The notes: a model not told the origin generated them from the letters alone. 64,000 bases of DNA from UBA4416 sp036676295 (GCA_036676295.1 JAKFDE010000058.1:186001-250000); one strand, 5' to 3'; counted from the first letter of the stretch, positions 45,090-54,146 are shown. Made by a program: numbers and translations.

Positions 45090-45130
45090 ATAAGGTGAAT
45101 CTTAAATTAAATTGTGAAGGTTTATAAAAT

Positions 45131-45162
45131 AAAAAACCTCCAATATTCATTGGAGGTTTTTT
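45131..45162. terminator. Bidirectional terminator between the S41 protease and BFN genes
   Basis: A perfect 14-bp stem (AAAAAACCTCCAAT / ATTGGAGGTTTTTT) with a 4-base loop, T-rich on both strands. It serves the BFN gene that ends four bases away and possibly the S41 gene. Confidence 0.92.
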
Positions 45163-45165
45163 ATT

Positions 45166-45771
45166 TTAAGATTGTTTTCTATTATTGATCTCGTCTCTTA
45201 TTTTAGAAGCGAGTTCATATTGCTCATCGTCTAACGCTGTTTGCAATAAGTTTTTTAATTCTTCAGTTGATTTGGATTTGTATTCACCTTCCGGATTTGT
45301 TAATTCTTCTACTGTTGGCGTTACACTTGGATTTTCTGCTGATGGCAAAGCGTCATCATCTAACACAATACCGGCAGATTTTAAAATAAATTCGTAAGTG
45401 TAAATCGGGCAATTGAAACGAACCGCTAACGCAATAGCGTCACTGGTACGCGCATCAATTTCCACTTCTTTGGTACCATCTGTACAAATTAATTTAGCAT
45501 AAAAAATACCTTCTACTAAATTGTAAATTAAAATTTCAGTCACCTCAATTGAAAACGTTTCAGAAAAGGCTTTAAACAGATCGTGCGTTAAAGGACGGGT
45601 AGGAGTCATTTTCTCTAACTCAATAGCGATAGCCTGAGCTTCAAATCCTCCAATAATGATCGGCAATCTTCTGCTTCCTGTGCTTTCACCTAACACAAGG
45701 GCATAGGCGCCACTTTGTGTTTGGCTATAAGATAAACCAACGATTTCTAATCTTACTTTTTTCATTGCCAT
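45166..45771 (-). CDS. Bifunctional nuclease family protein (BFN/DUF151) with UVR motif
   Basis: A 201-residue protein. The BFN (DUF151) domain occupies about 1-135 (LGESTGSRRLPIIIGGFEAQ, DARTSDAIALAVRFNCPIY), and a C-terminal UvrB/UvrC-type motif (LQTALDDEQYELASKIRDEI) follows after an acidic linker. In plants and mycobacteria BFN proteins have DNase and RNase activity; the bacterial role is unclear. The DUF151-UVR fusion is common in Bacteroidota. A second in-frame ATG lies six bases after the first. Confidence 0.9.
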   Translation of the reverse strand: MAMKKVRLEIVGLSYSQTQSGAYALVLGESTGSRRLPIIIGGFEAQAIAIELEKMTPTRPLTHDLFKAFSETFSIEVTEILIYNLVEGIFYAKLICTDGTKEVEIDARTSDAIALAVRFNCPIYTYEFILKSAGIVLDDDALPSAENPSVTPTVEELTNPEGEYKSKSTEELKNLLQTALDDEQYELASKIRDEINNRKQS

Positions 45772-45802
45772 ATTGAAACTCTAATATACGAAAAAGTATA
45801 GA

Positions 45803-46786
45803 TTAGTTTTGATTTGCTTTAAATTTTTTCACGGCTTCAACCAATTTTGGTACAATGGTAAAGGCGTCTCCAACCACTCCATAATCTGCTGATTTAAAGA
45901 AAGGCGCTTCTTTGTCGCTATTAATTACAACAATAGTTTTGCTTCCGTTAACTCCTGCTAAATGCTGGATAGCCCCTGAAATACCAATAGCAATATATAA
46001 ATTCGGACGAATAGCAACGCCTGTTTGTCCAACGTGCTCGTGATGTGGTCTCCAGTGCATATCAGCAACGGGACGAGAACAAGCTGTTGTAGCTTTTAAT
46101 TCTTTAGCTAATTCCTCAACCATGGCCCAGTTTTCAGGACCTTTTAATCCACGACCAGCAGAAACAACTAATTCAGCTTCCGGTAATGGTGTCATACCAC
46201 CTACATCAGTCGATTTTTTTTCTTTCACCACTATTTTAGAATTTACCGCGCTTAAATCAACTGCAAAATCAGCTACACTTGCAGCGTTATCTCCTAATTT
46301 TACCGGGAAAGAATTTGGTAATAATGAAATGATCTTGATATCGCTATTGATAGAATAAACAGCGGTTGCTTTACCTGAGAATACGTTTTTCTTTACTTCT
46401 AACGAAGCGCCGTTTACTGTTGGATAATCAACGGCACCTGCTACTAAGCCTGCTTTTAAACGAGCCGATAAACGTGGGGCTGCTGCTTTACCTGTAATAT
46501 CAAAAGAGAATACAATTACTTTTGCGCCTTCTGCTTTTGCAGCTTGCTCAACAGCAGCTGAGATCAACATACTATCTAAAGTATTGAATGCCTCATTTTT
46601 TACGGATAAGATCTTTTTAGCACCTGCCTTTCCAATTTCTTCTAATTGAGCAGCATCTGCATTAATCGCAATAGCAGTTACGCTAGAGCCTGTTAATTCG
46701 GCAATTTTAGCACCGTAATTAATCGCTTCTAAAGATGCTTTTTTTACTTTGCCTTTATTTATTTCTGTGTAAACTAATACTGACAT
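45803..46786 (-). CDS. etfA: Electron transfer flavoprotein α subunit
   Basis: A 327-residue EtfA. It carries the FAD-binding C-terminal domain (AELVVSAGRGLKGPENWA, then RPHHEHVGQTGVAIRPNLYIAIGISGAIQH). With EtfB it forms the ETF heterodimer that takes electrons from acyl-CoA dehydrogenases to the quinone pool. It lies 85 bases after etfB; that gap holds a hairpin. Confidence 0.97.
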   Translation of the reverse strand: MSVLVYTEINKGKVKKASLEAINYGAKIAELTGSSVTAIAINADAAQLEEIGKAGAKKILSVKNEAFNTLDSMLISAAVEQAAKAEGAKVIVFSFDITGKAAAPRLSARLKAGLVAGAVDYPTVNGASLEVKKNVFSGKATAVYSINSDIKIISLLPNSFPVKLGDNAASVADFAVDLSAVNSKIVVKEKKSTDVGGMTPLPEAELVVSAGRGLKGPENWAMVEELAKELKATTACSRPVADMHWRPHHEHVGQTGVAIRPNLYIAIGISGAIQHLAGVNGSKTIVVINSDKEAPFFKSADYGVVGDAFTIVPKLVEAVKKFKANQN

Positions 46787-46821
46787 AATGTTTTATTTTT
46801 AAAGATTGTATGTTGTATTCT

Positions 46822-46859
46822 GTATTTTGTATCAAGCCTAGAGGCAGTGTACAAAATAC
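46822..46859. repeat. Hairpin between etfB and etfA
   Basis: GTATTTTGTA (46822-46831) and TACAAAATAC (46850-46859) form a 10-bp inverted repeat with an 18-base loop in the intercistronic gap. It may be a dispersed repeat or an mRNA processing or attenuation site. Confidence 0.55.
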
Positions 46860-46871
46860 ATTGTACTATTT

Positions 46872-47615
46872 TTAGATTACTTTCGCTTCTGTATGTAATA
46901 AGTTAACTAATTCATCCATGTTATTTTCATCGATCATCTTACAAGTTGTTCTTCCTGCAGATAATGTATATGATTTGATATTAGTTAATTTATCTGATCC
47001 GGTTGCTGCAATTACAGTTAAGGGTTTAGTACGAGCTCCCATAATCCCTTTCATGTTAGGAATGCGTTGTTCTGCCATCCCTTTTGCACAAGATACTACC
47101 AATGGTAATTCGCATTCAACAACCTGAGTTCCACCATCTACATCATGCTCTACAGTTGCTTTGTTTCCTTCTACATCAAATTTGGTAGCTAAAGAAACCA
47201 AAGGAAGATCCATAAAACCGGCAACCATAGCCCCAACTGAAGAACCATTGTAATTGATGGTTTCTTTACCTGTCATGATCAGATCATAACCATTTGCTTT
47301 GGCATATGCAGCAATTTGTTCTGCCACAAAGTAAGCATCCGGGCCTTCAGCATCTACACGCACGCCATCATCAGCACCTAACGCAAATCCTTTACGAATG
47401 GTTGCATCGCTGTCAGCTAAGCCAACATGTATTAAGGTTACTTTTTCTGCTTTTCCTGCTTCTTTTAATTCAAGGGCACGAACCAAGGCATACCACTCAT
47501 CGTAAGGATTAATGATAAATTGAACACCGGCAGAGTTAAATTCTGTATCGCCATTTGTAAAGGCTATTTTAGTTGTGGTATCAGGTACATTACTGATCGG
47601 AACTAATATTTTCAT
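46872..47615 (-). CDS. etfB: Electron transfer flavoprotein β subunit
   Basis: A 247-residue EtfB, the AMP-binding partner of EtfA. MKILVPISNVPDTTTKIAF at the start, DLIMTGKETINYNGSSVGAM and ANMKGI-like GIMGARTKPL are family features. It is the first gene of the etfBA operon with a consensus promoter directly upstream. Confidence 0.97.
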   Translation of the reverse strand: MKILVPISNVPDTTTKIAFTNGDTEFNSAGVQFIINPYDEWYALVRALELKEAGKAEKVTLIHVGLADSDATIRKGFALGADDGVRVDAEGPDAYFVAEQIAAYAKANGYDLIMTGKETINYNGSSVGAMVAGFMDLPLVSLATKFDVEGNKATVEHDVDGGTQVVECELPLVVSCAKGMAEQRIPNMKGIMGARTKPLTVIAATGSDKLTNIKSYTLSAGRTTCKMIDENNMDELVNLLHTEAKVI

Positions 47616-47638
47616 GATCGTAGTTTTTTTAAGGTGTG

Positions 47639-47668
47639 CAAATTTATAAAAATATGGCTTTAAATCAA
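47639..47668 (-). promoter_or_regulatory. Promoter of etfBA (TTG-N19-TAAATTTG)
   Basis: On the minus strand TTG (47668-47666) and TAAATTTG (47646-47639) are separated by 19 bases, the consensus arrangement. The leader is about 18 bases. Confidence 0.85.
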
Positions 47669-47747
47669 GAAATTAGTCCCAAATTTCGACCGAAAATGGG
47701 CTAAATATTTATGATCTTCGTCTGTTTTTATTTACATTGCTTTTACT

Positions 47748-47755
47748 TACATTTG
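47748..47755 (+). promoter_or_regulatory. -7 box of pdhB (TACATTTG)
   Basis: Exact TAnnTTTG, 14 bases before the ATG at 47770. It overlaps the longer alternative reading frame from 47737, which argues against that start. Confidence 0.75.
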
Positions 47756-47769
47756 GACACTATAAAAAT

Positions 47770-48753
47770 ATGAGAACAATAGAATTTAGAGAAGCCTTAC
47801 GCGAAGCCATGAACGAAGAAATGCGTCGCGATGAAACCATTTTTTTAATGGGTGAAGAGGTAGCAGAATATAACGGAGCTTACAAGGTTAGTAAAGGAAT
47901 GTTGGCTGAGTTTGGGCCAAAACGTATCATCGATACACCAATTGCCGAACTTGGTTTTGCAGGAATTGGAGTAGGAGCTGCCGTAAACGGGTTGCGTCCT
48001 ATCATCGAATTTATGACTTTTAACTTTTCTTTAGTAGCCATTGATCAGGTAATCAATGCAGCTGCTAAATTTTTAAGTATGAGTGGCGGCCAGTACAGTT
48101 GTCCAATTGTATTTAGAGGGCCAACGGCTAGTGCGGGGATGTTAAGTTCACAGCATTCACAAGCTTTTGAAAGCTGGTATGCAAACTGCCCTGGTTTAAA
48201 AGTAATTGTTCCTTCAAATGGATATGATGCCAAAGGTTTATTAAAAGCGGCTATCCGCGATAATGACCCGGTTATTTTTATGGAAAGCGAGCAAATGTAT
48301 GGCGACAAATGCGAGATTCCTGATGGAGAATATATTATTCCAATTGGCTTAGCGGATGTTAAAAAGCAAGGAACCGATGTTACGATCGTTTCTTTTGGTA
48401 AAATTATGAAAGTGGCTTTAGCTGCTGCTGCTGAATTAGAAAAAGAAGGTATCAGTGCTGAAGTGATCGATCTAAGAACAGTTCGTCCGATTGATTATGA
48501 TACAGTAATTAACTCAGTGAAGAAAACAAATCGTTTGGTAGTTGTTGAAGAAGCCTGGCCATTGGCAAGTATTTCTTCAGAGATCGCATTTCGTGTCCAA
48601 AAAGATGCCTTTGATTATTTAGATGCGCCAATACGACGTATTACTGCAGCGGATGTTCCATTGCCTTATGCACCAACTTTGATCGAAGCATCATTGCCAA
48701 ATGTTGCTCGTACAGTGAAAGCCGTAAAAGAAGTGATGTACCAAAAAGCTTAG
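47770..48753 (+). CDS. pdhB: Pyruvate dehydrogenase E1 component β subunit
   Basis: A 327-residue transketolase-like β subunit. MRTIEFREALREAMNEEM, FLMGEEVAEYNGAYKVSKG, DTPIAELGFAGIGVG and EFMTFNFSLVAIDQ are typical of pyruvate dehydrogenase E1β. It pairs with an α subunit (pdhA) not present here to decarboxylate pyruvate with thiamine diphosphate. The frame extends upstream to TTG 47737, but the -7 box lies inside that extension, so ATG 47770 is used. It is transcribed alone and ends in a strong terminator. Confidence 0.95.
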   Translation: MRTIEFREALREAMNEEMRRDETIFLMGEEVAEYNGAYKVSKGMLAEFGPKRIIDTPIAELGFAGIGVGAAVNGLRPIIEFMTFNFSLVAIDQVINAAAKFLSMSGGQYSCPIVFRGPTASAGMLSSQHSQAFESWYANCPGLKVIVPSNGYDAKGLLKAAIRDNDPVIFMESEQMYGDKCEIPDGEYIIPIGLADVKKQGTDVTIVSFGKIMKVALAAAAELEKEGISAEVIDLRTVRPIDYDTVINSVKKTNRLVVVEEAWPLASISSEIAFRVQKDAFDYLDAPIRRITAADVPLPYAPTLIEASLPNVARTVKAVKEVMYQKA

Positions 48754-48770
48754 TAGAATTTTTGAAATAG

Positions 48771-48803
48771 AAAAACCCCGAACGAGATCGTTCGGGGTTT
48801 TTT
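48771..48803 (+). terminator. Terminator of pdhB
   Basis: AAAAACCCCGAACG and its complement CGTTCGGGGTTTTT form a 14-bp stem around AGAT, followed by T. Confidence 0.95.
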
Positions 48804-48816
48804 GTTTTTGTATCAC

Positions 48817-48835
48817 ACCTGTCAGGTTTTTAAAA
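48817..48835. repeat. Degenerate left arm of the AGACCTGTCAGG palindrome
   Basis: Positions 48817-48835 match the left arm and centre of the 3409-3441 palindrome; the right arm has decayed to TCTCATAGATG. Confidence 0.7.
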
Positions 48836-48851
48836 TCTCATAGATGTAGAT

Positions 48852-50993
48852 TTAAACCCTCACACCAATCACTAAAATATCATCTACCTGTTCTACATCT
48901 TGTTTCCAGGTTTCAATAAACTCATTCAAAAATTTTTCTTGTTCGCTCATCGATCGATCTTGAATACTGATCAAGAGTTCTCTGAATTTTTTGGTCATCA
49001 GTTTTTTACCCGTGTGGCCAAACTGGTCGGCATAACCATCCGTAAATAAATAAAAGGTATCGCCTTTATTAAATTGTAATTGATGTAGATCAAAATGTTG
49101 TTCATCGGGTGTAAAACCACCGATGGCTTTTTTAGTGGCTTTTATTTCTTCAATGGTATTGTTGTCTTTACGGATAATCCAGATAGGTCGGTTAGCGCCG
49201 GCATAACTCGCTTGGTTTGTGTTGAGGTTGAGAGAAACCAAAGCAATGTCCATTCCGTCTCTGGTAGATTCTTCGTGGTCAGATTGACGTAAAGAAGATT
49301 TGATGCCTTTGTTCAGTAAATTTAAAATCACAGATGGGTTGGCACTTTCTGAAACTGTGCCCATTAATTTCTCGCTGCCGATCATGCTCATCAACGCACC
49401 GGGCACGCCATGGCCGGTACAATCAGCTGCGGCAATTAAAACGGTATTTTCTTTTTTAGAGTAGAAATAAAAATCGCCACTCACAATGTCTTTTGGTTTA
49501 AATAAAATAAAACAGTCTTTCAGTGTTTCATTAATTTCTTCTTGAGTGGTCAGGATCGCTTTTTGAATGCGGTGTGCATAGTTGATACTATCCTTGATCT
49601 CATTATTTTTTTGCGCAAGTTCAGCCGTCCGAACAATTACCATATCTTCGAGTCGCTCGTTTTGCGTTTCAAGTAGTCTTTTTTTCTCTTGCTCTTGTTC
49701 AATGGTTTTTGCAGAGAGTTCTTGCACTTGCACTAACTGATCGGCTAAGCTTTTGTTGGTTACGGCAAAACTTCGTGCATGGCGAATGGTCATGTATACA
49801 GGAACTATAAAAACCATACCGGCTACCGGAATTACTACGATGGCCACAAAAATGCAAAAGATCACTAAGGAAATTGTTGGATGGATAAAATAGCCAATAC
49901 ACGCTAAGATTCCCATGGAGGCAAAAACGATCTTTAAGATCTTACGTTTCTTTTTGGTTGGGTCGTTGTTTTTAAAATAAAATTTGAGAACAGTGATCAC
50001 AATATCGATGATACAATACATATTGAAAAAATTCATCACCATGTAAGCGGTATCATAATGTATGAGAATAAGTAATAGTCCAATAATCGCAATGGCTAAT
50101 ATGACCCAGAAACGTTTTGGCGTTTTTTCGTAAATAAATGAATACACCAAGGCAATTAAGAAAAATACACTGATGAATACAAAAGCTGTATTTAATTGAT
50201 CCAGAATAATAGCTGCTGAAGGAGAGCTATACATAAATGAAATAGCCTTAATAGCAAAAGTACCTGCCGTTGTTAAACTAAATAAACTGTAATATAAATT
50301 GGTTTTATCTCTTTGATAGAATAAAAATAAAATGAAATTGATCAGACTTAATGTAAGGAATAAGCCGGCGCAAACAGAGCTTAGAACATTTGACAAAAAC
50401 GTTTTAACCTTATGCAAGGCAATGGCGTCTTCTGTTTTTGTAATTTGAAAAGTAAAACAATCCAGATCAGATTCGGGAGAGGAGCCATCTGTAACGACAT
50501 GATTGGAGTAGCGAATAGCAATTGTGTGAATGCCGGCGCTATCTAATAAGAATGAAACAGGAATGCCTTGCGGATCATAACTTTCTTCAGTGTTTTGGGA
50601 ATTGCCTATTTTACCAAATTGTTGTATAAGAACGCCATCCAGATATATTTCAGAAGCACCAAATTGTTTAATGATAAAAGAGAGGTTTTTAGAAAAGTCT
50701 TTGGCGTTGATCATTACTTTTGCCCTAAACCATACATTGCCATTGTATTTGTGCGAGATCATTTCTGCACTTGTTACAGGAAATCGAATCGAATCCCATT
50801 TACTGTCGTCAAAATTAATCTGAGCCCACTGTAAGTTATCTCCAACAGAAAAGTGCCATATCTGATCGGCACCAACCACATCTTCGCCCACTGCATCAAA
50901 GCCAATATTGGATCCATTGATAGTAATGTTGCCTGAATAGGAAAGATGATTGAAAGCAAAAAAGAAAAATAAACACAGAAGAACTGATCTCAT
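48852..50993 (-). CDS. 7TM-SpoIIE serine phosphatase (7TMR-DISM type)
   Basis: A 713-residue protein: signal peptide (1-20), a periplasmic galactose-binding-like sensor (about 30-190), seven transmembrane helices of 7TMR-DISM type (about 200-405), a coiled coil (about 410-470) and a SpoIIE phosphatase domain (about 475-713). Metal-site motifs are DCTGHGVPGALMSMIG, DGMDIAL, TDGYADQFG and DDILVIG. The sensor probably binds a carbohydrate or other small ligand, which then controls dephosphorylation of a cytoplasmic anti-sigma antagonist. It is the third SpoIIE phosphatase here. It stands alone. Confidence 0.93.
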   Translation of the reverse strand: MRSVLLCLFFFFAFNHLSYSGNITINGSNIGFDAVGEDVVGADQIWHFSVGDNLQWAQINFDDSKWDSIRFPVTSAEMISHKYNGNVWFRAKVMINAKDFSKNLSFIIKQFGASEIYLDGVLIQQFGKIGNSQNTEESYDPQGIPVSFLLDSAGIHTIAIRYSNHVVTDGSSPESDLDCFTFQITKTEDAIALHKVKTFLSNVLSSVCAGLFLTLSLINFILFLFYQRDKTNLYYSLFSLTTAGTFAIKAISFMYSSPSAAIILDQLNTAFVFISVFFLIALVYSFIYEKTPKRFWVILAIAIIGLLLILIHYDTAYMVMNFFNMYCIIDIVITVLKFYFKNNDPTKKKRKILKIVFASMGILACIGYFIHPTISLVIFCIFVAIVVIPVAGMVFIVPVYMTIRHARSFAVTNKSLADQLVQVQELSAKTIEQEQEKKRLLETQNERLEDMVIVRTAELAQKNNEIKDSINYAHRIQKAILTTQEEINETLKDCFILFKPKDIVSGDFYFYSKKENTVLIAAADCTGHGVPGALMSMIGSEKLMGTVSESANPSVILNLLNKGIKSSLRQSDHEESTRDGMDIALVSLNLNTNQASYAGANRPIWIIRKDNNTIEEIKATKKAIGGFTPDEQHFDLHQLQFNKGDTFYLFTDGYADQFGHTGKKLMTKKFRELLISIQDRSMSEQEKFLNEFIETWKQDVEQVDDILVIGVRV

Positions 50994-51061
50994 AATAATT
51001 AAGGTACTAAATTCTAAACAGATTAATAGGTTCTTAATCTAAAGATAAAAATATATTTCAA

Positions 51062-51673
51062 TTACTCGTTGAAGACTTTCTCAGATAACTGATTTTCTTC
51101 GATCCATTTAGTTAGAGCAAGATCAAATTCTTTTTTTTCATCCATCATGTCTGTTCGCACAGTTAAAGCTTTATATTTTGTATCAATAAAATATGTTAAG
51201 CCATGACGTGTTTCAATTTTTAAAATTTCAGAAGCACGCATCGCACTTAATTTATTGGTAGAGATCACAAGTGCGTCATTCTCAAAGGCAATAAAGCATA
51301 AATGTTTTTGGTGGCGCCAAATGGTAACTACTATTTCTGTAAACGCAATGATGAAACATAAAAATGCCATGTATTTAATAATGCTATCAGAATACAATAA
51401 CACAATGCCGCAACAAGCAAACGAAATAATTTTGATAACACGTTTGGTAATAAAACCATCAGTGAAATAAATAAATTTTTTAGTGCCTTTATTTACTTGA
51501 GATAGTATGTAAGCTTCTAAACAAGCCGTGAAAACATATAGTAACCCAAGCCCTAAAAAAATATAACGTACTTCTTTATAACCAATGTTAGGCGTGAAAA
51601 TAAAAATGATACTTACAGCAATGATTGCAAGGAGCACTAAGTTTTTAAGAAGAATAGCGAAAAGAGAGTTCAT
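51062..51673 (-). CDS. Four-helix membrane protein with a PH-like C-terminal region
   Basis: A 203-residue protein with four predicted transmembrane helices in the first ~125 residues (about 8-28, 34-54, 78-98 and 100-120), followed by a β-rich cytoplasmic part (about 128-200) that resembles bacterial PH (YcxB-like) domains in layout; this resemblance is weak. It lies 15 bases after lipA on the same strand and so ends the OMP-lipA transcript. No function can be assigned. Confidence 0.6.
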   Translation of the reverse strand: MNSLFAILLKNLVLLAIIAVSIIFIFTPNIGYKEVRYIFLGLGLLYVFTACLEAYILSQVNKGTKKFIYFTDGFITKRVIKIISFACCGIVLLYSDSIIKYMAFLCFIIAFTEIVVTIWRHQKHLCFIAFENDALVISTNKLSAMRASEILKIETRHGLTYFIDTKYKALTVRTDMMDEKKEFDLALTKWIEENQLSEKVFNE

Positions 51674-51688
51674 GTAAGTTAGATAAAA

Positions 51689-52561
51689 TTAGAACACATG
51701 TTTCTCGGCATGATAGGAAGAACGCACTAATGCGCCGCTTTCCACATATCTGAATCCTTTAGACAGTGCATATTCTCTCCATGCTTTAAATTCATCGGGG
51801 TGCACGAAACGCGCTACCGGTAAATGTTTTGGAGTAGGTTGTAAATATTGACCAATGGTCATGACGTCACAATTAACCGAAGCTAATTCGTCAATGGTTG
51901 CAATCACTTCTTCTTCAGTTTCTCCTAAGCCAACCATCAAACCACTTTTGGTTCTAACACCTGCTTCGTGTAAACGTTTAAGTACTTCTAAACTTCTGTC
52001 AAACTTAGCTTGTATGCGAACTTGTGCGGTTAATCGTCTCACAGTTTCGATGTTGTGCGAAACGATATCCGGTTTCACATCAATGATGCGTTGTAAGTTT
52101 TCCCACTTACCTGCAAAGTCAGGAATCAAACATTCAAATTTTGTTTCAGGACTAATTTCGCGAATAGCTTTAATAGTTTCTGCCCAAATAATAGAGCCAC
52201 CATCTTTTAGATCATCTCTGTCAACCGATGTAATCACACAATGTTTTACACCCATTAGTTTTACCGAGTTGGCTACGCGCTTAGGCTCATCCCAATCTGC
52301 CGGTTTTGGTTTGCCGGTTGCTACGGCACAAAATCCGCAAGAACGTGTACACACATTTCCTAAGATCATAAAGGTTGCTGTACCGGCACCCCAGCATTCG
52401 CCCATGTTCGGGCAATTGCCGCTTTCGCAAATGGTATGTAATTTATGTGTAGAAACAATGTTTCTTACTTTAAGATATTCTTCGCCAATAGGTAATTTTA
52501 CTCTTAACCAATCCGGTTTGCGAGGTCTATCGAGTAATGTATTTTCTTGAACGTTTTCCAT
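51689..52561 (-). CDS. lipA: Lipoyl synthase
   Basis: A 290-residue radical-SAM enzyme that inserts two sulfur atoms into octanoyl chains on lipoyl domains, as needed by the pyruvate dehydrogenase encoded nearby. Both clusters are visible: the auxiliary cluster (CESGNCPNMGEC) and the radical-SAM CxxxCxxC (CTRSCGFC), plus the C-terminal RSSYHAEK. The ATG two bases after the upstream stop is chosen; an in-frame ATG 12 bases earlier would overlap the upstream gene. Confidence 0.97.
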   Translation of the reverse strand: MENVQENTLLDRPRKPDWLRVKLPIGEEYLKVRNIVSTHKLHTICESGNCPNMGECWGAGTATFMILGNVCTRSCGFCAVATGKPKPADWDEPKRVANSVKLMGVKHCVITSVDRDDLKDGGSIIWAETIKAIREISPETKFECLIPDFAGKWENLQRIIDVKPDIVSHNIETVRRLTAQVRIQAKFDRSLEVLKRLHEAGVRTKSGLMVGLGETEEEVIATIDELASVNCDVMTIGQYLQPTPKHLPVARFVHPDEFKAWREYALSKGFRYVESGALVRSSYHAEKHVF

Positions 52562-52563
52562 TT

Positions 52564-53319
52564 TTAAAACCATTTTTTTCCAAACACAAATCCAACATAT
52601 AAGGTAACAATGAAATTTTCGGCAGGGTTACGAGCCATAATAGGCAAGGCTTTTGGGTAGAAATCAAAAATAACCCCTGTTTCAATTGCTTTTACTTTAT
52701 TAGAAAAAGGTGCATATTCAAAACTTAAATTTGCTTTGGCGTATAATCCGGGATATACTTTTAATTCGCCTAAGCCGTCAACCAAAGGACCTTTTCCGGA
52801 AATACTGTCAATGGTATAAACTTCCGGATCGTATCTTACTGATTCTTGAAATTTATTACCTGTAGCATTTTCGCGATAAACTAAAATGTAATTTGGTTTA
52901 GCAAAAGCGAGGCTACCTCCTAAATAGTAGGACGTGCGTATTTCAACCGATTTTCTGTCTGAACGTTTGAATATCGTTGTTTGATAGCCAACACCGCCTC
53001 TAAGTAATAGAACACTATTTAATTTGCCGTAAACAAAACGTTTAGAGTTATCAGTATTAGTAGATACTTTGATTTCTTTGGGATGTTTTAAATTAAGTGC
53101 TTCAATTTCAAATAAGCGTTTACGTGTTCCGGTAACATGTTGAGCACGCATAAAATTTACTCCAAATCCACGAGAGTGAGCAAAGATGCCAAAGGACATT
53201 TCATTACGATACAATACATTAGGATCCTGACCATTGGCAATTGCTTGAGACGTGCTTTGTGAAAAACACAAACCAGTAACAAATAAAAGAAGTAAGCTAT
53301 ATGAGATTCTTTTGTGCAT
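52564..53319 (-). CDS. Outer-membrane β-barrel-like protein upstream of lipA
   Basis: A 251-residue protein with a signal peptide (1-20, cut after CFSQ), alternating hydrophobic β strands throughout, and a C-terminal phenylalanine (GFVFGKKWF), which are features of small outer-membrane barrels. No named family recognised; I have seen such genes next to lipA in this phylum. It is separated from lipA by two bases and is co-transcribed with it, preceded by an exact -7 box only eight bases from the ATG. Confidence 0.75.
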   Translation of the reverse strand: MHKRISYSLLLLFVTGLCFSQSTSQAIANGQDPNVLYRNEMSFGIFAHSRGFGVNFMRAQHVTGTRKRLFEIEALNLKHPKEIKVSTNTDNSKRFVYGKLNSVLLLRGGVGYQTTIFKRSDRKSVEIRTSYYLGGSLAFAKPNYILVYRENATGNKFQESVRYDPEVYTIDSISGKGPLVDGLGELKVYPGLYAKANLSFEYAPFSNKVKAIETGVIFDFYPKALPIMARNPAENFIVTLYVGFVFGKKWF

Positions 53320-53327
53320 TAACTCAA

Positions 53328-53335
53328 CAAAAGTA
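53328..53335 (-). promoter_or_regulatory. -7 box of the OMP-lipA operon (TACTTTTG)
   Basis: Exact TAnnTTTG on the minus strand, eight bases from the ATG. It forms a divergent pair with the osmC promoter 40 bases away. Confidence 0.7.
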
Positions 53336-53374
53336 GTTAATAATTTTTATTTAACGGATACCTATGGCTTTTAT

Positions 53375-53382
53375 TATATTTG
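53375..53382 (+). promoter_or_regulatory. -7 box of osmC (TATATTTG)
   Basis: Exact TAnnTTTG, 15 bases before the ATG at 53398. It contains the TTG of a longer reading frame, which supports the downstream start. Confidence 0.7.
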
Positions 53383-53397
53383 GTGAAAATTAGCCAT

Positions 53398-53802
53398 ATG
53401 ACCAGCAAAGTAACCTATGTAGGAGAGCTTAGAACAGAAGCAGTTCATCTCCAATCTAATACGATCATTCATACCGATGCACCTAAAGATAACCATGGCA
53501 AAGGAGAAATGTTTTCGCCAACGGATCTGGTGGCTACAGCTTTGGCAAGTTGCATGATCTCTATTATGGGAATTGTGGAGAGGAAAGATGGCATGACTTC
53601 TATTGAAGGTGCTGTAGGAGAAGTATTAAAAGTGATGTATCCTGATCCAAGAAGAATAGGTGAAATCCATATAAAAATTATATTTCCTAAAAAGAATTAT
53701 ACAGATAAGGAAAAGAAAATATATGAAAATGCCGCTTTAACTTGTCCGGTTGCCAAAAGCTTACACCCTGATCTAAAACAGATTATTGAGTTTGTGTGGT
53801 AA
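53398..53802 (+). CDS. OsmC-family protein
   Basis: A 134-residue OsmC/Ohr fold protein. SPTDLVATALASCM carries the conserved redox cysteine and LTCPVAKSLHPDL the second. Family members reduce organic hydroperoxides with thiols. The start at ATG 53398 is chosen because a longer frame begins inside the -7 box. The 3' end overlaps the convergent ytxJ gene by 20 bases. Confidence 0.92.
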   Translation: MTSKVTYVGELRTEAVHLQSNTIIHTDAPKDNHGKGEMFSPTDLVATALASCMISIMGIVERKDGMTSIEGAVGEVLKVMYPDPRRIGEIHIKIIFPKKNYTDKEKKIYENAALTCPVAKSLHPDLKQIIEFVW

Positions 53803-54142
53803 TAGCATTCATTATCCCTGAGTAAGAAATGCCATTATGGGAATTATGGTAAAAACATTGTCCGTTCTTAATTAAAAGGACTTGTGGCGAAGCGTGTTCA
53901 ACATCAAATACAGAAGCAATTTCATTTGAAATATCTCTGTAATTAAGAAGATCCAACATATAAGGCTTCACTGATTCGTTTGCCACCCATTTAGCCTCCA
54001 ATCGGTTTAGAGCCATAGAACTGATAGAACATCTGGTGCTGTGCTTAAAAATAAGAACAGTCAACTCACTGGTTGACTGTTCTTTAGAAGTATTTACAAG
54101 AGCGTTTAGCTGACTAAGATCAGTTAATTGATGCCAAAGCAT
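53783..54142 (-). CDS. ytxJ: Bacilliredoxin-like protein YtxJ
   Basis: A 119-residue thioredoxin-fold protein of the YtxJ (DUF2847) family, implicated in removing bacillithiol from proteins. The active site is a monothiol (C38 in FKHSTRCSISS). Bacteroidota do make bacillithiol in some lineages, so this would fit a low-molecular-weight-thiol system. Its end overlaps osmC, another thiol-peroxide protein, convergently. It shares a transcript with a small lipoprotein gene just upstream. Confidence 0.9.
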   Translation of the reverse strand: MLWHQLTDLSQLNALVNTSKEQSTSELTVLIFKHSTRCSISSMALNRLEAKWVANESVKPYMLDLLNYRDISNEIASVFDVEHASPQVLLIKNGQCFYHNSHNGISYSGIMNAITTQTQ

Positions 54143-54146
54143 TTAA

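Noticed and set aside
47737..47769. Longer pdhB start at TTG 47737
   Set aside because: An exact -7 promoter box lies inside this extension, and the conserved N-terminus begins at ATG 47770.
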